Shown in pieces: positions 38,771 through 48,650 of a stretch of 64,000 nt of DNA (within the stretch, counting starts at the first letter, position 1; each line of letters opens with the position of its first letter). The notes under the pieces were generated by a model. It was not told the origin of the DNA. It ran no database searches and saw only the letters and a program-made list of their open reading frames with translations. The stretch is from Scatophagus argus (Eukaryota > Chordata > Actinopteri > Scatophagidae): positions 18,253,641 to 18,317,640 of the forward strand of contig NC_058513.1 in NCBI RefSeq assembly GCF_020382885.2, read 5' to 3'. A program made the position numbers and the translations under genes.

Positions 38771-40847
38771 TCAGTTGGACGTCTCCACGCTGCTGACCGT
38801 GTTCACCGCCTGGACGACGTGCACCTTGTTGACCTCCCTCTTCCTCAGTGAGCAGTTAAACACCTTCCTGAATCCTTTGCGGAAGTGCTTGGAGACGAGG
38901 GCGTAGACGATGGGGTTGAGGCAGGAGTTGGTGTACGCCACCAGGTGGGAGAGGATGCGGAGGACGTAGGTGGCCTCGTTGAGCGGGAAGCGTCCGAACC
39001 ACATGCAGAGGATCACCAGGTGATGAGGAAGCCAGCAGAGGCAAAAGAGAGCAGCGACGATGAGGATCATCTTGGTGACTTTCCGCTTGGCCCGCCTCGA
39101 CTCGGACATGTCCTTTACGGGATCCACGCTGGTCCACAGGTATCGGATGGTGCGAGCGTAGGTGAGCCCGAGCACCAGGACGGGGATGAGGTAGCCAAAG
39201 ATGAAGGTGCACACGTCCATTATGATGCGTGGTTTGGAGTCCCAGGCAGGAATACACACCACAGTGCCAGCCAGGTCCATCTGTGTGTAGTAGCTGAGAT
39301 ACGGTCCTGAGAAAACCAAGGCCAAGGTCCAAACCAGGCAGATGGAGGCGAGGGCGTTCTGCGGCGTTCTCGTCTCCCTGGAGCGGAGCGGGTAGCAAAT
39401 GGCTAAATACCTGTGGGAGAACAGGGAAGACAGGAGATCCAGGTGTTCTTTACTGACAGGTATGGATTGTTTATGGTGTATTTTAGACATTAGACATCAG
39501 TTTGTGGTGTTGACCAAAGCTTTCTTGTGAAGTTTCATATTTTTGCGGTACCTGTAGACCTGTTTATCCATCTAGACTGTTTTGGTGAGAAGAACTTCAT
39601 GCAGGAACTAATTAATTTCAGTATAACTACGCAGAATGAAATGAAAAGAGAGAAAATCCACTGGCTAACTCGGCTAACTAACGTTACAGCTGGCTTAACG
39701 TTCATATCCTGCTCTGTCACAGGCAGGAGCTTCTTGTCCATGAGCAGGTGCATGTTTCCTTCTGCCAGGTGAGAGAAGAGAAGGCAGACGTCTCCAGAGC
39801 TCTGCAACTCACACCAAAACTATCGAGTTGATTTACGTGCACGCGCACCGCGGTGACTTCTGGACGTTTCTTGTTTCACATCCAGCTAACAAAATGAAAT
39901 TGGACGTGATGACGTCTATAACTGGGAAAAGTCATATAAAACAGGATGCAGGAAATGAATGGCTGCAATCACATGCACCGATCTGTACATGAAATCTGGG
40001 TGTGTTGATGTGCATACCATGACACAAATTGAGCTTGGCTGCTAATGGTGGGTTTGTCAGAGTGCCTACGTGTTCAGACGGGTTTGTCAATCACTGCTGA
40101 TGAGACAGGAGCTGAAGGAATGTGTGTGATGGCCTGGAGTTAGGAGGGAAGCAGTTTTAGGTTACAGCAGAGAGCTGAAGTGATGAGCACAAACTGCCTT
40201 TTAAACCCCTTCAGTGTGGAAAGACACTGAGTGTGTGAAGCATTGTGTCTACTATATATTCTATTTCAATCAAATGATTGTATGTCACTGTCTGTCCATC
40301 TATCGGGCTGGGCCCCATTCGGCCCCATGCCGCTCCTGTCAGTTTACTTCCAGCTGATTAAGACGTTTCCCATCTACACTCACGACGTGCACACAGTGTG
40401 TAGCTGCTGTACCTCGCAGGTTGCTTCTGCACTTTTCTACCCGGGAGCACCGAAACCGAACCCGTACAGAAAGTGGCGGACGCACCTGTCCAGGGAGACG
40501 GCTGTCAGGGTGAAGATGCTGGCGTACATGGTGAGGAAGATGATGAAGTGCACGAGCTTGCACAGCGCAGGACCGAACACCCATTCGTCCAGAGTGTAGA
40601 TGGTGGCTTGAAACGGCACGCAGAAAATAATGAAACACAGGTCGGCTATTCCCAGGTTGAGGATGAACACGTTGGTGGTTTTGGTGTTCATCTGCCCGTT
40701 GCGGAACAGAACCGCGAGCACCAGAGAGTTTCCCACCGTGCCGACCAGGAAAATGAGCGAAAAGCCCAGAGAAATGATGACCGACTCCGCTCTCCAGGAG
40801 GACGAGTTCACCGAGGAGAGGTTCATCTTTGCGTTGTGTTCACTCAC
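38771..40847 (-). CDS. galr2: Galanin receptor type 2 (two exons, 333 aa)
   Basis: Exon 1 is complement(40486-40847) and exon 2 is complement(38771-39410). A 1,075-nt GT-AG intron splits the Arg codon of the DRY motif, the position known for GALR2 genes. The product is a seven-helix class A GPCR. Visible features: N-linked sequons at N9 and N14; GTVGNSLVL in helix 1; [10 protein letters not shown] in helix 2; the helix 3 cysteine (ALCKLVHF) paired with that in loop 2 (VVCIPAW); CWLPHH in helix 6; [16 protein letters not shown] in helix 7 and after. GALR2 binds galanin and spexin-type peptides and couples mainly to Gq. Two candidate start Mets (1 and 8) exist; the first is listed. The C-tail is much shorter than in human. 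Whether this is the a or b fish paralogue cannot be told. The gene converges on exoc7, as in human. Confidence 0.95.
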
Positions 40848-41044
40848 GGCTCAGTGCCTCAGTGCGGGGTCTGTCCAGAGACCGTAACGCACGGCTCGTG
40901 GAAGCGCGCGCCTCGTTTGCGCGCAACGTGTGCGCAGCATCCAGACGACAAGCGACAGACCCGGAGCGTCCGGGTGTGATCTGATCTACAGCAGTCAAAG
41001 ACCCGGAGCGTCCGGGTGTGATCCTGATCTACAGCAGTCAAAGA
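40848..41044 (-). promoter_or_regulatory. galr2: galr2 CpG-rich 5' region with a 42-43-bp tandem duplication
   Basis: Directly upstream of the galr2 ATG is a CpG-rich stretch (GCGCGCCTCGTTTGCGCGC near 40907-40925). It is followed by two tandem copies of a 42-43-bp unit starting AGACCCGGAGCGTCCGGG at 40957 and 40999. Each contains the near-palindrome CCCGGAGCGTCCGGG and ends CTACAGCAGTCAA. The copies differ by one inserted base. Likely 5'UTR or proximal promoter. Confidence 0.6.
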
Positions 41045-41144
41045 CTCAGTCCCCCCCTCATCCTCTCGTTCTCCACTAAACCCGGCGGTCACCAACTGTT
41101 TTTGCTTGAACAAAAATATACAGCAAAAATAATAGGAAAAGAGC

Positions 41145-41335
41145 AGAGGTGGAAGTAAAAGTACTGATACTACGCTGTATAAATACTCCACTACAAGTAA
41201 AGGTCCTGCATTCAAAACCTCACTGAACCCTCTGGGTGAACTGTTCCTTTAAGTAAAAGTGTGCAAGTGTAATCAGGAAAATGTCCTTAAAAGTAGCCGT
41301 GTTGCAGTAAACCGTCCGTCAGTGTTTTATATGTG
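41145..41335. repeat. Fragment of the GTAAAAGTACT teleost repeat family
   Basis: GAGGTGGAAGTAAAAGTACT, TACTCCACTACAAGTAAAGG and TCCTGCATTCAAAACCTCACT, then TTAAGTAAAAGTGTGCAAGTG, match the family also present at 45836-46290. The ends are unclear. Located upstream of galr2. Confidence 0.6.
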
Positions 41336-41364
41336 ATGCGTTTGGACTGAATTCCCGCTGCTTT

Positions 41365-41636
41365 CATGTGTCTGTTGTATTGCATGTGTCTGTTGTATTG
41401 CATGTGTCTGTTGTATTTCATGTGTCTGTTGTATTTTACGTGTCTGTTGTATTGCATGTGTCTGTTGTATTTCACGTGTCTGTTGTATTTCATGTGTCTG
41501 TTGTATTTTACGTGTCTGTTGTATTTCATGTGTCTGTTGTATTTCACGTGTCTGTTGTATTTCACGTGTCTGTTGTATTTCACGTGTCTGTTGTATTTCA
41601 CGTGTCTGTTGTATTTCACGTGTCTGTTGTATTTTA
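41365..41636. repeat. 18-bp minisatellite, about 15 copies
   Basis: Head-to-tail units of CATGTGTCTGTTGTATTK with variants at two positions (CATG/CACG/TACG at the junction and TTGC/TTTC/TTTA). The period is a multiple of three and without stops in several frames, which produces long artificial open frames on both strands. Located about 520 bp upstream of the galr2 start. Confidence 0.95.
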
Positions 41637-42074
41637 CTGCTGCGGACGAACTCCTTTGCGTCCTGCTGGTTGTTCTAATCTACAGCAGAGCCTCGTGTGT
41701 TTGTAATGCGGCTCGTCTCACATTTACAGTTTATTTAGCTGAAGGAGGAGAACTTTGTCGTTTCTTCTGGTCTGCAGCAGCAAACAGCCAAAGCACGCAG
41801 AGGGTGAGAGCAGCCTGCCCCCCTGTGGTCAGACTGAGCCACTGCAGACCAGACTAAATACGATCAATCACTGAATGTTCCCACAGGAAGCCGAGATGTT
41901 CTCAGAAATCCTGCCCACTAATCCAATAAGAACCCACCATGAGTACTTTTACTGCTAAAGTACAAAACAAGCATTAGTCTTTTCATTTAATGCAGGTTTT
42001 ACACACATTAAAAAGCAAGAGCTTTTCATCTTTGTCATTTGAAACAGTGACATTAACTTACTGATCAGGAAACA

Positions 42075-42076
<2 letters not shown>

Positions 42077-42138
<62 letters not shown>
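42077..42138. repeat. (GT)31 microsatellite
   Basis: 62 uninterrupted bases of GT. Long and pure, so probably highly polymorphic. Confidence 0.97.
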
Positions 42139-42142
<4 letters not shown>

Positions 42143-42921
42143 CAATCTATCCTATTGTCACTATTGTGAATTAAGCTGCAATCGACTAGTATTTTAATTA
42201 CTGATTATTTTCTCACTTCAAACCTTTCGGTGTTCCGTGAAACGTCAGAAAATAGTGAAATGTGTTCGATCGGCTATTCGGGTGATCGACTAATCGCTTT
42301 GGCTGCAACTTTTGCAGCAAAAAAAACCAAGCGCAAATATTGTGATGACGGTGACAGTAATCAATACCTCCTGGATAGCTAATGTGTTCTGTTGTTCTGT
42401 TGGCTGGACAGAATCTGCACAACACTAATAACACTAATACTACTCCTGCTAATGATAATAACAATAATAATGATAATGATGAAACGCCTGCAGATGAGGC
42501 TGATGGGAAAACGTGTTGAACACACACACATTTTGGCCTGATGATGGCGCTAACACGCTGCAGGGCTTCCTCCGTCCGCCCGCGCGGAGACACGTTCACG
42601 TCCTCCGACAGCTGCACAAACACAAACACAAACACAAACACCTTCACTCCGCTAAATTTAACACGCTGCTTTTTTTGACCCAGGAGGAAGTGGCTGCTGC
42701 GCTCCTTCCGCTTCCTCCTCTGGGAGTCTGAATTACTCCGCAATCAAACATCCCGGAAGCCCGAGGAAGTTCAGCAAGTCTAAAGAGCGCGCGGTTATTT
42801 ACAGACAGCAAGCTTAATGAATGAATGGAAATGAATGGAAAAAGGAGTCAGAAAGCAGCAGACATTTAAATATAGTCAGAAAAAGTACAAAGTGTACATG
42901 ACTGCAAATATTAGAAATTTA

Positions 42922-42966
42922 TAGATAGATAGATAGATAGACAGATAGACAGATAGATAGATAGAC

Positions 42967-43009
<43 letters not shown>

Positions 43010-43026
43010 TAGATAGATAGATAGAC

Positions 43027-43061
<35 letters not shown>

Positions 43062-43062
43062 C

Positions 43063-43101
<39 letters not shown>

Positions 43102-43102
43102 C

Positions 43103-43149
<47 letters not shown>

Positions 43150-43154
43150 TAGAC

Positions 43155-43193
<39 letters not shown>

Positions 43194-43278
43194 TAGATAG
43201 ACAGATAGATAGACAGACAGATAGATAGACAGATAGACAGATAGATAGACAGATAGATAGATAGATAGATAGACAGAC

Positions 43279-43321
<43 letters not shown>

Positions 43322-43432
43322 TAGATAGATAGATAGACAGACAGATAGATAGACAGATAGATAGATAGACAGATAGATAGACAGATAGATAGACAGATAG
43401 ATAGACAGATAGATAGACAGATAGATAGATAG
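42922..43432. repeat. 511-bp GATA/GACA tetranucleotide array
   Basis: Uninterrupted four-base periodicity of interspersed GATA and GACA units (Bkm-like satellite). Only the third base of the unit varies (A/T to C changes in AGAT/AGAC). The array reads as an Ser/Ile/Tyr/Leu/Cys open frame on the reverse strand, an artefact of the repeat. Confidence 0.97.
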
Positions 43433-43782
43433 GTTTAGTGGTGAAAAATGCCTCATCGTGTACAGGTTTTCACTGTCACCTTCCTTCTAAACATATAACA
43501 TGTGACATAACAGTAAACAATAACAACCAGAACCTTCTTAAATACTCTGTTTACTTGTGTAATCACATTATATGTTATTTTATTTCGTGCACTGGTTTGT
43601 TTCGTTTGCTGTCAGCGTAACTTCCAGAAGAGTCAGAGAGTGAGGAAGGAAGCGGGCGAAGGTGAATTATTCTTCTCTTTGTAGCATATGTTAGTTTATT
43701 TTGTCTATTTAGTCTATTTTTCCCACTAACAGTTAGGCCTTGGTTGTTTGTTTGCTTACTACTGGTATGAACTACTGGTGCT

Positions 43783-43825
43783 TGAATTTCCCTCGGGATC
43801 AATGAAGTATGTATGTATCGATCTA
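43783..43825 (+). repeat. Retroposon 3' tail (TTTCCCTCGGGATCAATGAAGT)
   Basis: GAATTTCCCTCGGGATCAATG followed by (AAGT/ATGT)n-type short tandem sequence is a widespread fish LINE/SINE 3' end. It is the sense counterpart of the copy at 14565. Confidence 0.6.
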
Positions 43826-45278
43826 TTTAACAGTTTGCTGATACCTTTGATGTATTTCATTAAAGTTCATGTCTCTGTATTTCGACTTTTTGTGTGCGGT
43901 TTTATGTGGATAAAAAAGTGTTTTAAGTTTTGGACTGAAGACTGAGTGTTGCACTTTGAAAGATCCGTTTAAAAAAGATGATTTTGATGACTTGGTGTCG
44001 GTGGGACCTGATAAGTCACGTGACCGACCGATGGCCGAAGCGTGTGTTGCTCCTGTCGAGCAGCAGAGGGCAGCAGAAGCACAACGCACGGCCGGCCGGG
44101 CGGACGGACGACGTGTCGGCCGCCTGAGCCCCGGCTGTGGCCCATTACACGCAGAGATCTCATCAGTGGATGTTGTCTCAGAGGAGCTACAGATGGTGGT
44201 TCGTGTTTACTCCTGCCTCAGCATCCACCAGCCACATATGCAGAAAGCTTCTGTGATGCATTAAGTCATTTGGTTTTCCATGTGTCAGTCCTGCCGGGGT
44301 GTGATAACAGTAACAACTGACAACCTCATCTTTGCACGATGCTCCCCTGAGAGTTTGTTAAAAAAAAAAAAAGACAAAAAAATAAAAAGACAAGATTAAA
44401 GTGGGGGTCCGACTCACAGCTGTCGAAGCTTTGCGTGCATCAACCAATAATCCATCAGACAGTATTTTTAGACTCCAGGAAGCACCCAAAGTCAGCTTGG
44501 GAGACCATTCATGACTTTTCTGACCGGCCCGTCAGGAGGTAATGCTCAGAGGTATCAGATCAAGACTAACCTGAGTCATGTCGGAGATACCGTCTGCACT
44601 GCTAACCGTAAGGGAAAGAGCAGGAGCCCCTGGAGCAGGAAATGACATCATGTGTGTGTGCTCATGGGCCGGACAGAGCAGGAATGCTGAAAGTGGGCTG
44701 CTGGGTGAGACTGGAAACCACACGCCACAGACTGGTAGTGACCAAACATGGGAATATTTCAGTGTTAATCAGAAGAAATCATTAGAGTGTGTGTGAGCCA
44801 TCAGGTGGAGGCAATGGGCTCTGACCAGGAATGAACAACACAGACGGACTGGACGCACCATTACCTGAAATAATACTGCTGCAGAGTGGATGTATAATTA
44901 TAGAATCTCCTTGTGAGTGACTTGAAATATCTCGGGGAAGCGTAAGCGCCACACAAACCTCTGGACTGATCAGCTGCTGGGAACCGCAGGGCACTTTTAC
45001 AGCTAATCAGCAGCGCTCGAGGATGTGAACGGCTGTGGCGCTCGTTCTGCGTTTCCTATGGGCCGCAACCCACACATCATGATTCCCTCATTAAGTATGA
45101 CTCCAACCCACAAGTGTCAACACTTGCAGGGAGGCGGATCGAGAAGCAGTGACCTCAAAACATCTGCTCAGCACAGAGAACCGCTCATCCGCTCCAACAG
45201 CCAAAACCCCTCATGTCCAAAGCCTGCAGTGGAACCGAGGCAGATGAACCTCCAGGTATCGGTCACTGTGGAGCACTT

Positions 45279-45291
<13 letters not shown>

Positions 45292-45323
<32 letters not shown>
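45292..45323. repeat. (TC)n(CA)n compound microsatellite
   Basis: A short TC tract at 45280-45291 runs into 16 CA units. No coding role. Confidence 0.95.
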
Positions 45324-45324
<1 letters not shown>

Positions 45325-45835
45325 CCTTCCACATCCTCCCAGCTCCCCGCCGCCTTGCCTCACTGATAGTTCCACACTTTATAAATAGCGTGCGCTTTTA
45401 ATATGCGCGTGTGTCCAGTGGATAACGTCAGCGCTTTGGGAGAAAGGCTCAAGGAGTGTTTCATTATAAACCTGTACCATTAAAACTTGCTGGCTGGGTC
45501 TGGATTTTGGCTCTCACGTCCCCCCTCAAACTTTTATGAGGCCAGTTATGATTCTAAATCGATGCAGGAAACTGAGATGGAGGAATTGGGTAAGGTAAGC
45601 GGTGCCATGACCTCACGAATAAAAGGTGGTGCTGGTGATTGTGAGGCTCTTTGCACCATCTCATGTTGTATTGTTGAGCTTTAAGGGTGGGTACCGCATG
45701 TACCAGGTACTGCAAGTACCAGGTACCGCATGTACCTGGACAGTGCAGCTGTGAAGTGTAAGGACGGTGACATATGTCTTGCTGCGTTGGCTCCAGCTCA
45801 TTGATTTGAAGGGACAGAGGATGCATTCAGACCTT

Positions 45836-46290
45836 TAAGTAAAGGTAAAAACTTCACTTGTTTAAAATTGGAAGTAGTAAAAGTCCAGTATGGAAAATGT
45901 TACTCACGTTAAAAGTATTGTGAGTATTATAAAAGCAAATGTACTTAGACTACCAGACGTAAAAGTTCCATATCCAGAGAGAAAACTGGCCTCTGTGAGC
46001 GTCATACTGCCATGTCATGAGATTGTTATGTGTGAAGCATTAATTTGTTAGTTTATTGTTGGTTTTTAATGTAGCTGGGAAAAAATGTAACTACTTTACA
46101 CATTTGATGATTTTAACGTCTTACTTTGCATGTTTTGTACAAGTTGAAGCTGTAAAGGAAATCATATCTAGCAACTCACAAATAAATGATTTGTAGCGGA
46201 GTGCAAAGAGGCTATAAAGTGTCTTAAAACATTCAAGTCAAGTACAAGAACCTCGAAAGCTGAAGTCTAATACTTGAGTAAATGTACTTT
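45836..46290. repeat. Near full-length copy of the AAGTAC teleost repeat
   Basis: It starts with TTAAGTAAAGGTAAAAACTTC and GTAGTAAAAGTCCAGTATG, continues with TTATGTGTGAAGCATTAATT and AATGTAGCTGGGA, and finishes TTCAAGTCAAGTACAAGAACC and ACTTGAGTAAATGTACTT. The order is that of a common teleost non-autonomous element, related to 32631-32949 and 41145-41335. No ORF of note. Confidence 0.6.
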
Positions 46291-48149
46291 AAACAAAAAG
46301 AAGAAGTTATTGTTAAATTACAGTGCTTTTAAAGATCCCGACGTCAGCGTTTGAGACGCCTCACAGTTAACAAACACATAAAAGTCTTCTCAAGTCAAAC
46401 TAGCAAAAAAGCCTGCTTGTAGACCAATTAGCCTACTAGCCAAACAGCTGGATAGCAGGCTAATCGCATTAGCAGGTTTCATTTCTTCTGTACAGTTTTG
46501 TTCAGTGTAATGGGCTTGATAGCATTTGTTGAATTTAGCCCATAAACTGTAAATTATACTGGACTTCACAGTGCAAAAATGGCAGCACTGTTCACTCAAC
46601 AGAGGAGAGAAACACCCTTAAAGCTGAGAGACGTCACTTTGATCCTCGCAGTCATTTATCTCAGGTTTAATGTGCAAGAGCCAAACCAAAACATAACAAA
46701 ATACGCCACCGTCCAAATACTTCGACAGACCACACTGTACCGGTGAGATGACGCAACACGAGAGTTCGTGCGTCTCTGGCCAAGTTCAAAGGTCAGAAAG
46801 GTCGAGCGGCGAGGCACGCAGGTGCTTCAGAGAGCTGCAGGAGGAAGTGGAGGGGGAAAAGCCGAGACAGAGCGAAGGCTGTGAGAGAACCACAATCACG
46901 CAAGCTGCGTGTGGTTTCCAGCTTCTTGCCAAGACCTCTCACTCTCTGTGTCCCAGACTTTCTCCCTGAGTTATCCAATCCCCCTGTCATCTCCACTGGC
47001 TGCCCTCCTCACTCCCACTCTCGACCGCACACAAATGGTTTAAATAAAAGGTCTGCATGACTGGGCTGTGGCTACAGATGAAATCCTGAAGAGCGATAGT
47101 TTACTTAGCCTAAATACCCCCGATTAGACAAATTGAAACATTGTTGTTATGCGGTGGAAACTCAAGGACCTATTGGCCGAATCCGTTCACCCCGTTCCGG
47201 AAAAGGCTGTGCTCGCGGACTTTCGTCATGCGAAAACCACAAAAGCTGGCGCGAGTGGAAAAAAAACAAAGTAAAAAAGCTACAACCAAATAAACTGATA
47301 TCCCCGACCAAAACAAAACCTGTAAAACAGAAAATGAATATTGTCACATAGAGATGATTCACAAAGGAGGAAGGCACACGCGACTCAGGCTTCTGTAACT
47401 ACTGAAAAACATGTCCAACCACAGACGTTCTGTCTTGACTTATGGTGCGCCTCATGATGTCACATTTTCCTCTCATTTTGATCATCTCCAGGATCACAAA
47501 CAGAGACGGCATCGGCGTGCTGCTCTGAATCGATCGGACCTACCAGTCCTCCAGAAAACGAAGAAATCAACCAATCACAGCCTCACAGTTAATGAAGAAA
47601 TCATTTAAATGGGATTTTAACGGCTGGACTTCCGACTCCTACGGTGTTTAAAGTCAGCCAACTGTCAAAACTCCTTCATCCCATTAAAAGCTGTAATTTG
47701 TAAGACCATGGAGACCTTTTTCTTTTAGCTACTTAAATATTACAACACACACGTGTACTGCACATGCACACAGTAATAATGCACCAAAATGATTCTACCA
47801 GACTCGAGCTAAACAGCAGTGGAGACTCATAAAAAGGAGCGGTAGCTGCTTCATCTGCCAGCGGACTCCGTTTGGCCGGGCAGTCTGGTGTCAGAGCTCA
47901 GCGGCTGGACTGGGAAAAACACAGCCACTCTGCAACTGGAACAGTCTGCAGCACTAACAGTCCCTGCATCTGCCTTGTGGTGAAATAATCTGTCAATGAA
48001 TCGATATATGACACACGTCTCCCATCTGCAAGAGGTGGAGGGTGAGAGAAATGAATAAATGAGACCTCAAACATGAGATCTTGGGAATGTCAACAAATGC
48101 ACACCTCTGATCCATGACGTTACTGCGGTAGCTACTCTAAGTCACAACC

Positions 48150-48650
48150 TACAAGTACATGGACTGTATATAAAGATGGATGACACGAGAGCTTCCTAAA
48201 AGTGAAACCAAAACACCTGGATCGCCCCCCGGTGGTTGGCTGCAGTACAGCTCAGAAACCCTCCTCCTCCATGTCAGCAGATGGGACATGAGCCAAACTA
48301 AAAACTCAAAGTACACGGCAAAGAAATTTTTCCCAAAGATGGTTTCTGTCATTTGAGGTCGTTCTTATCATGCTGATGTTTGTTCAAGTGTTCATTTTTC
48401 TGATCAGTTTGGTTTAAATTAGTTATTTGATGCTATAAAAAGGGGCTGTTGTGCATGCAGCTGAGTGCTGCTCCTGATTGGCTCAGACGGGTGTACGAGC
48501 AGGAATTCAGTACGGCAGCCCCACCTCCTGACCACTACTACACAGACTCTGGCTCCAAATGACATCACCAGAACAAGATGGCAGGAATACTTTGACTTCA
48601 CCTTGCAGTGGGTGGGAGTGGAGATGTGTCGGCCATCTTTATAGATGTCA
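48150..48650 (+). mobile_element. MITE-like element, about 500 bp
   Basis: Left end TGGACTGTATATAAAGATGG (from about 48158) and right end CCATCTTTATAGATGTCA (ending about 48649) are inverted repeats. The interior includes GAAACCAAAACACCTGGATCG, CCAAACTAAAAACTCAAAGT, TGATGCTATAAAAAGGGGCTG and TTTGGAGCCAGAGTC on the reverse strand, all recognised from a frequent fish repeat. A second, reverse-oriented, truncated copy is at 14225-14510. Confidence 0.75.

Larger units (their letters stand above)
43826..48149. other. Gene-poor interval
   Basis: Apart from the repeats listed separately, no exon could be supported. A CpG-rich patch lies at about 44010-44145. A TATA-like TTATAAATAG at 45379-45388 is followed by a good donor at 45595 (see findings). 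Two copies of GGTACCGCATGTACC lie at 45690 and 45722. Confidence 0.4.

Noticed and set aside
38885-39310. 141-codon forward ORF
   Set aside because: It is the antisense of galr2 exon 2, whose product is clear.
41365-41636. Possible CRISPR array
   Set aside because: Units are contiguous without unique spacers, and the genome is vertebrate.
41287-41857. Long repetitive ORFs on both strands (KYNRH and CLLYF type repeats)
   Set aside because: Artefact of an 18-bp minisatellite whose period is divisible by three. No start context, splice sites or family.
42911-43456. 181-codon reverse-strand ORF rich in Leu/Ser/Ile/Tyr
   Set aside because: It is the translation of the GATA/GACA array. A pure tetranucleotide without stops is open by composition.
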